Source: Bifidobacterium asteroides
Lineage (GTDB): Bacteria > Actinomycetota > Actinomycetes > Actinomycetales > Bifidobacteriaceae
NCBI RefSeq assembly: GCF_003202695.1
Contig: NZ_QGLL01000009.1
Location: 186,001 to 250,000, forward strand
Direction: 5' to 3'
DNA length: 64,000 bases
Shown: positions 45,439-54,953 of the stretch, piece after piece
Layout of the letters: each line of letters starts with the position of its first letter
Position numbering within the stretch: the first letter of the stretch is position 1
The notes under the pieces: model-generated
What the model was told of the DNA's origin: nothing
Seen by the model: only the letters and a program-made list of their open reading frames with translations
Databases searched by the model: none
Program-made: the position numbers and the translations under genes

Positions 45439-47685
45439 ATGGCCAATCAGACTCGTTCAGTCAGTTCGACCTCACCCGCACGCAGGACCCAGTCCGGAGC
45501 GCACGGGGGCAGGAATCGCACTGACAAGCCCGTATCGCGACATGCTGACCAGCACCCTCAGGGTGGCGGACCTCGTCGCGGTCGGGGCCGCAAGTCGCAT
45601 CGTTTGCTCAAGTGGACCCTGGCCCTGCTGGGACTGGTGCTGGTCGCCGGGGCGGCAGCCTTCGCCTACCTGTATCTGACCACTGAGATCATCCCGCCGG
45701 AAAAGCAGGCTCTGGCGCAAAAGACCACCGTCTACTATGCGGATGGCACCACTCCCATCGGGAGCTATGCCAATCAAAACCGGGAGATCATCGACTGCGC
45801 GGTCCTGCCCAAGTATGTGGGCAACGCGGTCGTCGCCTCGGAGAACCGCTCCTTCTACAAGGACAACGGCATCGACCTGAAAGGCATTAGCCGGGCGCTG
45901 CTCAACAACGTGACCAAAGGCACCCGACAGGGAGGGTCCACCATTACCCAGCAGTATGCCGAGCGCTACTATTTGGGCGAGACCACCTCCTACAAGGGCA
46001 AGCTGCGCGAGGCTATTCTCTCCCTAAAGATCTCCAGGACCGAGAGTAAGGACACGGTCCTGTGCAACTATATGAACACCATCTACTTCGGACGCGGCGC
46101 TTACGGGATCCAGGCCGCCGCCCAAAACTATTTCGGCAAGGATGCCAAGGATCTGACCATGCCTGAGTCAGCCATGCTGGCCGGCATCATCCCCGCCCCG
46201 GCCTCCTGGGATCCGGGGGTCAATCCCAAGCAGGCCGAATCGCGCTTCCGCCGTGTGCTGGCCATTATGGAAGAGGACCATTACATCAGTCATCAGGACC
46301 GGGCCAGCGCTCAAATGCCGCAGACCATCAAATACATGCCGCAGAACGTCTACCAAGGGCCCAACGGCTACCTGCTGCGCATGGTCCGCAACGAGCTGTC
46401 CTTGGGCAAAAAAGCTCCTTTCACCGCGGACGACCTGGATACAGGCGGCTACCGGATCATCACCACCATCCAAAAGGACAAGCAGGATCTGATGTTCCAG
46501 GTAACAAGCCCGTCCACAGGCAACAAGCATCTGCCAGCCACCCTGCAGACTGGAGGGCTCTCGGTAGACCCCAAGACCGGGGCGATCATCTCCTTGTATG
46601 CCGGGGACGACTACCTGACCCACCAACTCAACAACGTGGACCAGGCAACCTTCCAGGTGGGTTCGACCATGAAGGCTTATACGCTCTTAGGCGCCATCCA
46701 GGATGGGGTAAGCCTGGACACGGTCTTCAACGGCAATTCCCCGCGCACCTTCTCCAGCGTGGGCAAGTCCGTCGCCAACGCCGGGAATGTCAGCTACGGA
46801 AACATCAATCTCTATTCGGCCTTCGCCAACTCGGTCAACACGGTCTTCATGGACCTGGGCGAACACGTGACCTCGCACAAGATTGCCCAGATAGCCCACA
46901 CAGCAGGCATCACCGGGAAGATCGACGATACAACCACCTTCGACACCCTAGGCGTGGACGCCCTCACGGTATATGACGTGACCCAGGGCTACGCCACCTT
47001 GGCCAACGGGGGACGACGACCCAAGCTGCACCTAGTAGCTCAGGTGAAGGATGCCAAGGATCAGGAGCTCTATACGGCCACGATCCAGTCGGATCAGGTC
47101 TTCAACGCCGAACAGGTGGCCCTGCTGCAGAAGGCCATGACCACTACGGTCCAGCACGGCACTGCATCCTATGCCCGTTCCCTGGGGCGGCCTATCGCCG
47201 GCAAGACCGGCACAGCCAATGACCAGACCGCAATCTCTTTCATCGGTTTCACTCCCTCGGTTCTGACCACCTTCGCCATCTGGAACCAGGGGGAGGACGG
47301 CAGCGCCCTGAAAGTGCCGGATCGCTATCAGAGCGAGTTCTATACGGTACAACTCTTCACCAAGTACATGAAGTCAGCCCTGGGCAACAGTCCGGTAGAG
47401 CGTTTCTCAGACGCTGAGGACCACGGCAGGATCGGTGGCCCCGAAGGCAACTGGGGCACTGGATCCAAAGCGAGCTATCGGAACACGCCCAACCGGGAAT
47501 ACTCATATGAGCCCCAGCAACGCGGCCAGCGCCAGAACAACGGGCGAGGGCAGTCCGGATCCGGCAGCGGTTCAGGTGCTGGCACCGGAGGCGGCACCGA
47601 GGGCGATGACAACAGCGGCAACGCTGAGAGCGGAAACGAAGGCAACACTCAGGGCAACTCCGAGAGTGAGCCGTCCCAACAGTAA
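45439..47685 (+). CDS. Class A penicillin-binding protein (glycosyltransferase-transpeptidase)
   Basis: Bifunctional peptidoglycan synthase at the cell membrane. In the 748-residue protein, after a ~50-residue basic cytosolic start and a transmembrane helix (LALLGLVLVAGAAAFAYLYL), the GT51 domain shows ASENRSFYKDNGID, RQGGSTITQQYAERYYL and KISRTESKD. The transpeptidase domain has the catalytic serine in VGSTMKAY, the second motif SVN (ANSVNTVFMD) and KTGTAN. The last ~100 residues are a Gly/Ser/Asn/Glu/Gln-rich tail. No ribosome site is obvious before ATG 45439. It faces leuA. Confidence 0.94.
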   Translation: MANQTRSVSSTSPARRTQSGAHGGRNRTDKPVSRHADQHPQGGGPRRGRGRKSHRLLKWTLALLGLVLVAGAAAFAYLYLTTEIIPPEKQALAQKTTVYYADGTTPIGSYANQNREIIDCAVLPKYVGNAVVASENRSFYKDNGIDLKGISRALLNNVTKGTRQGGSTITQQYAERYYLGETTSYKGKLREAILSLKISRTESKDTVLCNYMNTIYFGRGAYGIQAAAQNYFGKDAKDLTMPESAMLAGIIPAPASWDPGVNPKQAESRFRRVLAIMEEDHYISHQDRASAQMPQTIKYMPQNVYQGPNGYLLRMVRNELSLGKKAPFTADDLDTGGYRIITTIQKDKQDLMFQVTSPSTGNKHLPATLQTGGLSVDPKTGAIISLYAGDDYLTHQLNNVDQATFQVGSTMKAYTLLGAIQDGVSLDTVFNGNSPRTFSSVGKSVANAGNVSYGNINLYSAFANSVNTVFMDLGEHVTSHKIAQIAHTAGITGKIDDTTTFDTLGVDALTVYDVTQGYATLANGGRRPKLHLVAQVKDAKDQELYTATIQSDQVFNAEQVALLQKAMTTTVQHGTASYARSLGRPIAGKTGTANDQTAISFIGFTPSVLTTFAIWNQGEDGSALKVPDRYQSEFYTVQLFTKYMKSALGNSPVERFSDAEDHGRIGGPEGNWGTGSKASYRNTPNREYSYEPQQRGQRQNNGRGQSGSGSGSGAGTGGGTEGDDNSGNAESGNEGNTQGNSESEPSQQ

Positions 47686-47686
47686 A

Positions 47687-47751
47687 CCATTGCAAATGAC
47701 CAGGTCCGATCCGAGCGTAGCCCTGCGTCCGGATCAGACCTGAAGCAATGG
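47687..47751. terminator. Long imperfect inverted repeat between PBP and leuA genes
   Basis: CCATTGC (47687-47693) pairs with GCAATGG (47745-47751), and inside it CAGGTC-CGATCCG (47701-47713) pairs with CGGATC-GACCTG (47730-47742). It begins one base after the PBP stop and probably terminates both convergent genes; no T-run is seen. Confidence 0.5.
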
Positions 47752-47769
47752 TATGGGATCTCCTGCCTT

Positions 47770-49680
47770 TCAGCCGCGCTGGAAGCGGTTGAGGGCCGAG
47801 ATGATGGCTTTGAGGGAGCTGGTGGAGATGGACGAATCAATGCCCACGCCCCAAATCACTCGGGACCTTGCCGGTTCACCCACTTGGCATTCCACGTAGG
47901 AAGCCGCCAAGGCATCCGTGCCGGCGGTCATGGCATGCTCGGCGTAATCGAGGACCGAGACGGTCTGGTCCAGGGACTTGAGCGCATCCAGGAAGGCCGC
48001 GATCGGACCATTCCCACGTCCCTGAACATGGCGGCGCACCTCTGGATCGCCTGGGACAAGCCCTCGGTCCAGCAGGGCGGCATCAAGAACCGTATCAGAG
48101 CCGTCCTCGCCGGAGGTGACTGCAACATTCAGCAGCTTGAAGCGTCCCCACTGGTGCAGGGTCTCGTCACGCTGATCAGCCATGGACTCGCCGCCGACCA
48201 CGCTTCCCCCGGCCTCCACGGGCAGGTACTCGTCCTTGAAGAGCCGCCAGATGTCGGCATCCTTGACCTCGCGCTTAGTCCTATCGGCATAGCCCTGGAC
48301 CAGCCGTTCGAACTCCACCTGGAGACGCTTGGGCAGGTCCAGATGATGGTTGGATTTGAGCAGGTAGGCCATGCCGCCCTTGCCCGACTGTGAATTGACT
48401 CGGATGATGGCCTCATAGCTGCCGCCCACATCCTTGGGGTCAATGGGCAGATAGGGCACCAGCCAGAGGAAGTCGTCGGGGTTGGCGTTGGCGCGCAGAG
48501 CCGCCTGCTGCCGGGCATCCAGCCCCTTCTTGATGGCATCCTGGTGGGAGCCGGAGAAGGCAGTAAAGACGAAGTTGCCGACATAGGGGTGCCGCTCGGA
48601 GACGGCGATCTGATTGCAGTACTCCACCGTCCGACGAATGCCGGGCATGTCGGAGAAGTCCAGCTGGGGGTCGATTCCCTGGACCAGCAAGTTCAGCCCC
48701 ACAGTGCAGATGTCGACATTGCCGGTGCGCTCGCCATTGCCCAGCAGGCAGCCCTCCACCCGGTCAGCCCCGGCCAGCAGACTGAGCTCGGTGGCGGCCA
48801 CGGCCATGCCCTCGTCGTTGTGAGGGTGCAGGGAGAGCACCACCGCATCCCGGTCCTTGAGGTTGGTGGATATGTACTCCACCTCGTCAGCAAAGACGTT
48901 GGGGGTGGTCATCTCCACGGTGTTGGGCAGGTTGATGATCATGGGGTGCTCCGGCGTAGGCCGGATCACGTCGATGACCGCGTTGCACACCTCTAGGGAA
49001 TACTCGGGCTCTGCACCGGAGAAGGACTCAGGCGAGTACTCATAGGAAAGATCAGTGCCACCGGCATCGGCCTCCAGCGAGCGGCAGAGTTCGGCCGCAT
49101 CCGTGGCCAGCTGTTTGATCCCGGCCTTGTCCTTGTGGAAGACGACCTCCCGTTGCAGGACCGAAACCGAGTTGTAGAAGTGGACCACGGCTCGTTTGGC
49201 CCCACGCAGGGCCTCGTAGGTGCGGCGAATCAGGTGCTCGCGAGCCTGGGTCAGGACCACGATGGTCACGTCGTCGGGAATCAGCTCGCGCTCTATCAGG
49301 AGGCGGATGAAGTCGTAATCGGTCTCGGATGCCGAGGGAAAGCCCACCTCGATCTCCTTGAAGCCCATGGAGATCAACAGATTCCAGAATCTCAGCTTGC
49401 GCTCGGAATCCATGGGGTCGACCAGGGCCTGATTGCCGTCGCGAAGATCCACTGAACACCAGCGCGGCGCCCGCTTCAGCGTCTTGCCCGGCCAGGTGCG
49501 CTGCGGATAGTCAAAAGGCACCTGCTTGTTGTAGGCCACATACTTGTTGTAAGGCATGGCACTGGGTTTCTGCGGCGAACCCACGAACTTAGGGGGGGGC
49601 AGCAGCAGGTCGTTGTTCCCTCCATTGGACGCCGCAGCCTGGGCCGCAAGATCAAACACGGATGCACGATCCTGATCCAT
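47770..49680 (-). CDS. leuA: 2-isopropylmalate synthase
   Basis: First enzyme of leucine synthesis: condenses acetyl-CoA with 2-oxoisovalerate. The 636-residue protein has the HMGL-like barrel (RWCSVDLRDGNQAL, ~95; metal and substrate residues; LSLHPHNDEGMAVAATEL) and, from ~480 on, the LeuA regulatory dimer domain that binds leucine for feedback inhibition. ATG 49680 is chosen because AAGGAGGAGAG lies directly before it; an in-frame start at 49728 lacks such a site. The 224 bases upstream hold no leader peptide that I can see; a TAAGATAAT could be a -10 element. Confidence 0.95.
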   Translation of the reverse strand: MDQDRASVFDLAAQAAASNGGNNDLLLPPPKFVGSPQKPSAMPYNKYVAYNKQVPFDYPQRTWPGKTLKRAPRWCSVDLRDGNQALVDPMDSERKLRFWNLLISMGFKEIEVGFPSASETDYDFIRLLIERELIPDDVTIVVLTQAREHLIRRTYEALRGAKRAVVHFYNSVSVLQREVVFHKDKAGIKQLATDAAELCRSLEADAGGTDLSYEYSPESFSGAEPEYSLEVCNAVIDVIRPTPEHPMIINLPNTVEMTTPNVFADEVEYISTNLKDRDAVVLSLHPHNDEGMAVAATELSLLAGADRVEGCLLGNGERTGNVDICTVGLNLLVQGIDPQLDFSDMPGIRRTVEYCNQIAVSERHPYVGNFVFTAFSGSHQDAIKKGLDARQQAALRANANPDDFLWLVPYLPIDPKDVGGSYEAIIRVNSQSGKGGMAYLLKSNHHLDLPKRLQVEFERLVQGYADRTKREVKDADIWRLFKDEYLPVEAGGSVVGGESMADQRDETLHQWGRFKLLNVAVTSGEDGSDTVLDAALLDRGLVPGDPEVRRHVQGRGNGPIAAFLDALKSLDQTVSVLDYAEHAMTAGTDALAASYVECQVGEPARSRVIWGVGIDSSISTSSLKAIISALNRFQRG

Positions 49681-49904
49681 CTCTCCTCCTTCTTTCATTC
49701 GTCGGAAACCGCAATGCCACCCGGCCATGGGCGTTCAGGCAGGCCGAAACCGTACCGGGGGTGCCATTATCTTACCGGAGGAGAGCAGGGACATGCGGTC
49801 CGGGTCCGCATTCCGACGCAGTGCAAGGCGAGCGCACGGGGACTGGCATAATCTGTGGGTTGCCGGACGGTGCAGGCACCAAAGGAGCGCTCACTGCAAA
49901 AAAC

Positions 49905-50525
49905 TCACTGGAAGAGGGAGACTCCTCGACGTCCCTCGCAGTAGGCGTTGCCCAGCCAGGTGTGACGCGAGTTGGGCCAGACCGAACCAAGACGGGGGGC
50001 GTTCTGGCTCATCCAGATACTGGGGACGCGCCCATCGGCGCTGTGGGAGCCCAGCAGATTGAAGCCGTTCTTGATCGCCAGCCAGTCGGGATGCTGCGTG
50101 GCGATGGCCAGACCCTCCTCCAAGGTCAGAGGCAGACGATCGTCGGAGTCGATCAGTTTACTGGCCACGTCGGGTTCACGGTTGGTGTAGCAGGTGCCGG
50201 TGTGCGGATCCAAGACAATGTAGAAAGGTCCCTCGGGCGGCTCAAACCCGTTCTGAGGCATGAAGCTGGCGATGTCACGCGGAGGCATGGTGGTAAAGCC
50301 AGCCATGCGATTTATGCTGGTCCGGGCGATCAGCGACTCAGGCGAGACCAGCTCCCGGGTGGGGATGAGCAGGATCTGCTCGCCCAGCTCAGTGGACTCC
50401 AGCGCGGAGATCAGGGGCTGGGCCAATGCTCTGAAAGCTGCAGCGCTGATGTCCGCCACATCCGGATAGCCCAGAGCCACGATCCGATCCAGTTGCCGCT
50501 TCACTTCTTGGGAAGATCTGGTCAT
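49905..50525 (-). CDS. DUF5701 family protein
   Basis: A 206-residue protein of a family without known function, found mostly in actinobacteria. Visible blocks are VSPESLIARTSINRMAGFTTMPPRDIASFMP, PFYIVLDPHTGTCYTNREPD, LTLEEGLAIATQHPDWLAIKNGFNLLGS and, at the end, MSQNAPRLGSVWPNSRHTWLGNAYCEGRRG. No transmembrane segment or signal peptide. GGAGG precedes the ATG closely. It lies between the UlaF gene and leuA on the same strand and shows no clear link with either. Confidence 0.8.
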   Translation of the reverse strand: MTRSSQEVKRQLDRIVALGYPDVADISAAAFRALAQPLISALESTELGEQILLIPTRELVSPESLIARTSINRMAGFTTMPPRDIASFMPQNGFEPPEGPFYIVLDPHTGTCYTNREPDVASKLIDSDDRLPLTLEEGLAIATQHPDWLAIKNGFNLLGSHSADGRVPSIWMSQNAPRLGSVWPNSRHTWLGNAYCEGRRGVSLFQ

Positions 50526-50609
50526 GGCCTCCAGTGTAATTCGAATCTGCCGCGACGAGCACCCGCACCGTTCACATTCGCCTGCCGGAGCGAGGCATCC
50601 TAATCGTAT

Positions 50610-51302
50610 TCAGTGTTGGCCGTACACGTGCTGGTAGCGGTCGTTCAGACTGGTCACGTCTTCGTCGGACAGGGGCACAGGCGTGCCGATCTGCTCAGCA
50701 GCCCACACCGTACGCGCCACCTCCTCCGTCATCGCTGCCGCCTTTACCGCAGCCTCGGCATCCGCACCGACCGTGAAGGGGCCGTGATTGCGCATGAGCA
50801 CTGCAGGACAGCCCGGGTGCTCCGCCAGGGTTTCGACAACCCCACGACCTATCTGGTCCGAACCTATCAAGGCGAAGGGACCCACCGGCACCGGACCGCC
50901 GAACTCATCGCCCATCATCGTCAAAACGCATGGAATTGACCGGCCTACTGCCGCAAAGGCCGTCGCGAAAGTCGAATGCGTATGCACCACCCCGAACACA
51001 TCAGGCATATGCCGGTAGATGTAGGCATGTGAAAACACATCCGAGGAGGGGGCGGCGGATCCGTCCACCACATGCCCCTCCAGATCCGTGACCACCATTG
51101 ATTCCGGCGTCAACTGCTCATAGCGCACCCCTGATGGCTTGATCACCAGCAAGTCGGCCGAATGCAGACGCTGCGAAACATTGCCAGCCGTCCACACCAC
51201 CAGACCCCACTTGATCAGCTGCGCATGCAGGGCAGCAACATGCTCGCGGACCAGACCTACTTCGACACGTACCTCATCAGAAAAATCAGCCAAGGACGTC
51301 AT
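50610..51302 (-). CDS. ulaF: L-ribulose-5-phosphate 4-epimerase (UlaF/AraD family)
   Basis: Class II aldolase-fold zinc enzyme that converts L-ribulose-5-phosphate to D-xylulose-5-phosphate, entry to the bifid shunt. The 230-residue protein has VVWTAGNVSQR, IKPSGVRYEQL, the zinc pair HTHSTFATAFAA, a third histidine in MRNHGPFTVGADAEAA and a C-terminal ERY-like end (DRYQHVYGQH), which fits AraD/UlaF over fuculose aldolases. I start at ATG 51302; a longer frame back to 51527 would overlap the MFS gene and begin with an unrelated leader. It is the last gene of the ula-like cluster. Confidence 0.88.
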   Translation of the reverse strand: MTSLADFSDEVRVEVGLVREHVAALHAQLIKWGLVVWTAGNVSQRLHSADLLVIKPSGVRYEQLTPESMVVTDLEGHVVDGSAAPSSDVFSHAYIYRHMPDVFGVVHTHSTFATAFAAVGRSIPCVLTMMGDEFGGPVPVGPFALIGSDQIGRGVVETLAEHPGCPAVLMRNHGPFTVGADAEAAVKAAAMTEEVARTVWAAEQIGTPVPLSDEDVTSLNDRYQHVYGQH

Positions 51303-51396
51303 AAGAACCACCACCATCTCCAATATGGGGCCGACCCTTCCTGCGAAAAGCCGGCCCGGTTTGATTACCTGCACATGCAGACCATGCTGCACATCC

Positions 51397-52758
51397 TCAC
51401 AAGCTTTCCAGATCCTTGCCCTTGGTCTCCTGGGCAAAGAGGTATATGACGGCGCCAATGACCAGGCAGACACCGAAGAAAGTGAATGCCGTGGTGACGA
51501 CGCCAATGTTGATGTGCTGGGAGACATAGTCGCCGCCGACCAGGAGCCCCATGAATATAGGGCCTACTATCTTGGCCGTGGCGCCAATGCCGTATCCCAG
51601 TCCCAGTCCGGTAGAGCGGACATCGTTGGGGAACTGCTCGCCGCCGAAGGCGTTGAGAATGCCGAAGACACCGTCGGCGAAAGTCATGATGACCAGAACG
51701 GCAATGTAGAACTGCCAGCCTGAATTATGGAAGAAGGCCGCGTAAAAGCATCCCAAGGCCCCGATGATGCCGAAGGAGAACATAGTCCAGCGCCGACCGA
51801 TGACATCAGCCAGCCAGGCAGAGCCGAATCTGCCTATGCAGTCGGCCACGGAGACGCCCATGAACAGGTAGGCCACCATTTGCGTTGAAAAACCGAAGGC
51901 ATCCTTCATCAGCGTCTGACCCCAGGATTGGATGGCGAAGGAACCCAGAATAAAGCAGAAGGATCCGACCGAAATGATGGCCAACGGCTTTAAATGCTTG
52001 GATAAAAGCAGACGATAGCTGGCCTTCTGCTCCTGCTCGATCTGCGGCAGGGCACCGACCTGGTCCACGGGAAGCTCAAGAGCCCATGCCAAGGCCTTGC
52101 GGGCATCGTCGTCACGACCCACGCTCTGATAGAAACGGGGCGACTCGGGCACCGTCGCCAACCAGAGCAGAAGGAGGACGGGGATAACGCCTAGGGCCAC
52201 CAGCAAGCGCCAATTGTCGCCGATCAGACTCTGCGAGACGGATCCCAGAAGCAGACCCATGGGGATGAAGACCGAAGCCAGGCCGGAAAGCATGCCGCGC
52301 TGCTTGGCGGGCACGAATTCCTGGACGTAAGGGATGGAGATGATGTTCAGGCCGCCTACGCCGATGCCTACGCCGATGCGCAGGATGGCCAGCAGAATCC
52401 AGGCACCGTCAGGCAGGAAGATCGACAGAGCCGTGAAGACCACGAAGCAGAGAACACACCACTGGAAGGCATGCTTGCGGCCGAAGCGATCAGCCAAACG
52501 CCCCCAGAGAATGGATCCGATGACTGTGCCCAGCCCCGAGCAGGCCAGGATGATTCCAGCGGAGATCCCGGTCAGGTGCCAGGCCGAGGTCAGAAGGGAG
52601 ACCACGAAACCGATCAGGAACATATCGAAGAATTCGGATATGTTGCCGGCTATGGCCAGACCGATGATGCTTTTTTGATGTCCGGTCAGGGGACGAGCGT
52701 CTATCTGCTCGTAAGCGGTCAGCGCCTCCCCGGCCTGCGTGACATGTGTATCACTCAT
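51397..52758 (-). CDS. MFS transporter, probable sugar or sugar-acid symporter
   Basis: Twelve-helix major facilitator of the sugar/acid symporter type. The 453-residue protein has the loop 2-3 motif GRLADRFGRKHAFQW, the matching loop 8-9 motif GSAWLADVIGRRWTMF, the family signature RIGVGIGVGGLNIISIPYVQEFVPAKQRG after helix 4-5, and PESPRF at the end of helix 6. ATG 52758 lies 10 residues into an open frame and follows GAAAGAAAAGC. It is encoded between the PfkB kinase and UlaF genes and probably brings in the unphosphorylated substrate of the cluster. Confidence 0.88.
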   Translation of the reverse strand: MSDTHVTQAGEALTAYEQIDARPLTGHQKSIIGLAIAGNISEFFDMFLIGFVVSLLTSAWHLTGISAGIILACSGLGTVIGSILWGRLADRFGRKHAFQWCVLCFVVFTALSIFLPDGAWILLAILRIGVGIGVGGLNIISIPYVQEFVPAKQRGMLSGLASVFIPMGLLLGSVSQSLIGDNWRLLVALGVIPVLLLLWLATVPESPRFYQSVGRDDDARKALAWALELPVDQVGALPQIEQEQKASYRLLLSKHLKPLAIISVGSFCFILGSFAIQSWGQTLMKDAFGFSTQMVAYLFMGVSVADCIGRFGSAWLADVIGRRWTMFSFGIIGALGCFYAAFFHNSGWQFYIAVLVIMTFADGVFGILNAFGGEQFPNDVRSTGLGLGYGIGATAKIVGPIFMGLLVGGDYVSQHINIGVVTTAFTFFGVCLVIGAVIYLFAQETKGKDLESL

Positions 52759-52890
52759 AATGGGTGCTTTTCTTTCTCGAATGATCATGATGATGGCGGC
52801 CCGACCCCGGTATGGGTCTGACCTGAGGATCCAGGCCGTCTTCTCCCTCTTTGGAGAAAGCTGCAGCGAACCCGGATCGTGAAGGAGCGA

Positions 52891-53847
52891 TCAGCGATTG
52901 ATGTCCCCGCCCAGCGGAATATCCAGTTCCTGAGCACGGATACGGGTCAGATCGCCCATATGCGTCAGTGCATACTCGGCGGCCCGCTGTCCCCACCTGA
53001 CACCGCACTCCACATCCTCGGAGAGGAAGCCATGGAGAGTGGCGGCCACGAAGGAATCTCCGGCGCCGGGGCGGTCCACCACCGGAACCGTTGTGGTGAC
53101 GTACTTCCTGATCCCCTTGGAAGTCCTCAGATAAGGACCATCCAGGTGATTGGTGGAAACGATGTACTCATTGCCGAAGCGCTGGTAGAGCTGTTCGCAG
53201 ACCTCCTCTCCGGTCCCTTCGATTCCGAAGACGCTTTTGGCGTCCCTGATGGAGCAGAAGAGCATGCGGGCCTTATGAGCAATAGGCTCCAGAACCCTTC
53301 TGGCCTGATCTCCCGTCCAGAGCTTGCTGCGGAAGTTCACGTCAAGGGCGATATCGATCCCCCGCTTTTCTGCCTGTTCGGCTGCGTAGGTCACCACCTG
53401 GGCCGTGGTATCGGTCAGGGCCGCCGTGATGCCGGTCAGAAAAAGCAGACGGGTATCCAGCATCCGGTCCCAATCATAGTCTTCGATCCCCGTCGATCTG
53501 AAGGGGGTGTATTCGCGGTCGTAGATGACATTTGCCGGCATGGGGGGCTCGCCCGGCTCCATGAAGTAGAGAGCGATTCGGCTGGCTGGCTTGCGAACCA
53601 TGGTGCTTAGATCAACCCCCACGGATCTGTACTCGCTCAGGACGTATTCGCCCAAGTCCCCTTCCGGCAGCGAGGAGGTCCACAGGGTCCTGCGCTGAAG
53701 CTGAGCCAAGACTCCAGCTACGTTGGCCTCGGAACAGGCGGGGTTCATCAGGACCGACCTTGCATTCATCAGCCGCTCCCCCCTCCTGACCGTGAGCCTG
53801 ATCTGCCCCTCTCCTATGGTCGAAAGGTCATATGCATGTTCTGCCAT
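52891..53847 (-). CDS. PfkB-family carbohydrate kinase (2-keto-3-deoxygluconate kinase-like)
   Basis: Ribokinase-fold kinase, likely to phosphorylate a sugar acid. The 318-residue protein has TIGEGQIRLTVRRG (N-terminal strand), the substrate loop ASRIALYFMEPGEPPMPANVIYDREYTPF that resembles KDG kinases, DVNFRSKLW (typical NxR--LW), and the PfkB signature VVDRPGAGDSFVAATLHGF with the catalytic aspartate. A GTG lies directly before the ATG; I use ATG 53847, six bases after AAGGAG. It lies between the ulaE and MFS genes; in a cluster without its own PTS it could supply the 6-phosphate needed by UlaD. Confidence 0.87.
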   Translation of the reverse strand: MAEHAYDLSTIGEGQIRLTVRRGERLMNARSVLMNPACSEANVAGVLAQLQRRTLWTSSLPEGDLGEYVLSEYRSVGVDLSTMVRKPASRIALYFMEPGEPPMPANVIYDREYTPFRSTGIEDYDWDRMLDTRLLFLTGITAALTDTTAQVVTYAAEQAEKRGIDIALDVNFRSKLWTGDQARRVLEPIAHKARMLFCSIRDAKSVFGIEGTGEEVCEQLYQRFGNEYIVSTNHLDGPYLRTSKGIRKYVTTTVPVVDRPGAGDSFVAATLHGFLSEDVECGVRWGQRAAEYALTHMGDLTRIRAQELDIPLGGDINR

Positions 53848-54083
53848 CACTTGCTCCTTGTCTACACGGTCGTTTTTCCAGCATGGACCACTACGTCCGT
53901 TTCAGTCCGTATTACGACCTCTTGCGTTCAGACTCGCACCGATCGGATCGACCCCTTTAGGGACGACTGCTGGCACCATAGCCTCCCTGCCGATGCCAAT
54001 GGGGTGGAGGACCGGCACAGCCCACCCCGGTTCACAGCCGTGACGGCACCAGCCTTGGGGCCCTTACGGCTGCGACCTCTGCC

Positions 54084-54953
54084 TCAGTCTCTAGGGCCAA
54101 GCACCTCCATGCCAGCCCCTCGCAGCCAGGTTTCCACTTTCTCTCTTGCATTCATGACGATCTGATCGGCCTGGTCCGAATCATCATTCCACATCTCCAG
54201 CATGATCCGCCCCGACCAGGACTGCCGGGCCAGCTCGGCGAAAGCCGTGGGAAAATCGGCGCAGCCCTCTCCCATGATGATGCGGCGCGGCTGTCCCGGG
54301 AGCACATCCTTGACGTGGATTGCCAGCATTCTGCCAGCCCCTGCCCTGAGCTCAGACACGGCATCCAGCTCCTGCTCGTAAAGATTGCCGATATCCGGGT
54401 ACATGCTCAACCAGGAGGACCCGATCTGATCGCAGATGGACAGACCCTTGGCAATGGAGGTGATGTCATTGCCATCCACATTCTCTATGCCCAGCATGAT
54501 GCCGGCCTGCGCCGCATACTCAGCCGCCTTGGCCAGAACCTCCACATACCTGGCGCGCTGGTCAGGATCAGGGTCCTCGTAGTAGGCGTAGTAACCGGCT
54601 ACCTGGATCAGTGGAATGCCTGCCTCATGAGCCAGATCGATCGCCTTGAGGAAGATTTCGTAGGCCCGACGACGGATAGTCGGATCGGCCGAGCCTGGGC
54701 CGACCTTGCGGTGGCAGCTCAGACAAATCCCTCCGACCTGGACGCCCTGGCGGTCTGCAGCCTGGCGGAGCGCGTAAGCCTGGGCGGCCGTCCAGTCCAG
54801 ACGGGCCATCCGCTTGTCGCTCTCGTCGATGGACAGATCCATGAAGGTGAATCCATCGGCCGCCGCCTGGGATATGAATGCATCCCAGTCATCCGGTTCG
54901 GCGGGGGACCTCAGCGCCTTCTCATAGATGCCCAGGGTGACGCTGCCACTCAT
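54084..54953 (-). CDS. ulaE: L-ribulose-5-phosphate 3-epimerase (UlaE/SgbU family)
   Basis: Sugar-isomerase TIM barrel that converts L-xylulose-5-phosphate to L-ribulose-5-phosphate. The 289-residue protein has LGIYEKAL at the start, GFTFMDLSIDESDKRMARLDW (the family signature with ES-D-RLARLDW), QVGGICLSCHRKVGPGS, GIPLIQVAGYYAYYE, GIENVDG with the metal glutamate, DIGN and HVKDVLPGQ-RRIIMGEGCADF. ATG 54953 overlaps the ulaD stop by four bases (ATGA), so the two genes are coupled. The 233-base gap to the kinase gene holds no gene. Confidence 0.92.
   Translation of the reverse strand: MSGSVTLGIYEKALRSPAEPDDWDAFISQAAADGFTFMDLSIDESDKRMARLDWTAAQAYALRQAADRQGVQVGGICLSCHRKVGPGSADPTIRRRAYEIFLKAIDLAHEAGIPLIQVAGYYAYYEDPDPDQRARYVEVLAKAAEYAAQAGIMLGIENVDGNDITSIAKGLSICDQIGSSWLSMYPDIGNLYEQELDAVSELRAGAGRMLAIHVKDVLPGQPRRIIMGEGCADFPTAFAELARQSWSGRIMLEMWNDDSDQADQIVMNAREKVETWLRGAGMEVLGPRD

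Noticed and set aside
49681-49904. Leucine attenuator or T-box before leuA
   Set aside because: No leader peptide with leucine codons, no T-box sequence and no terminator/antiterminator pair could be found.
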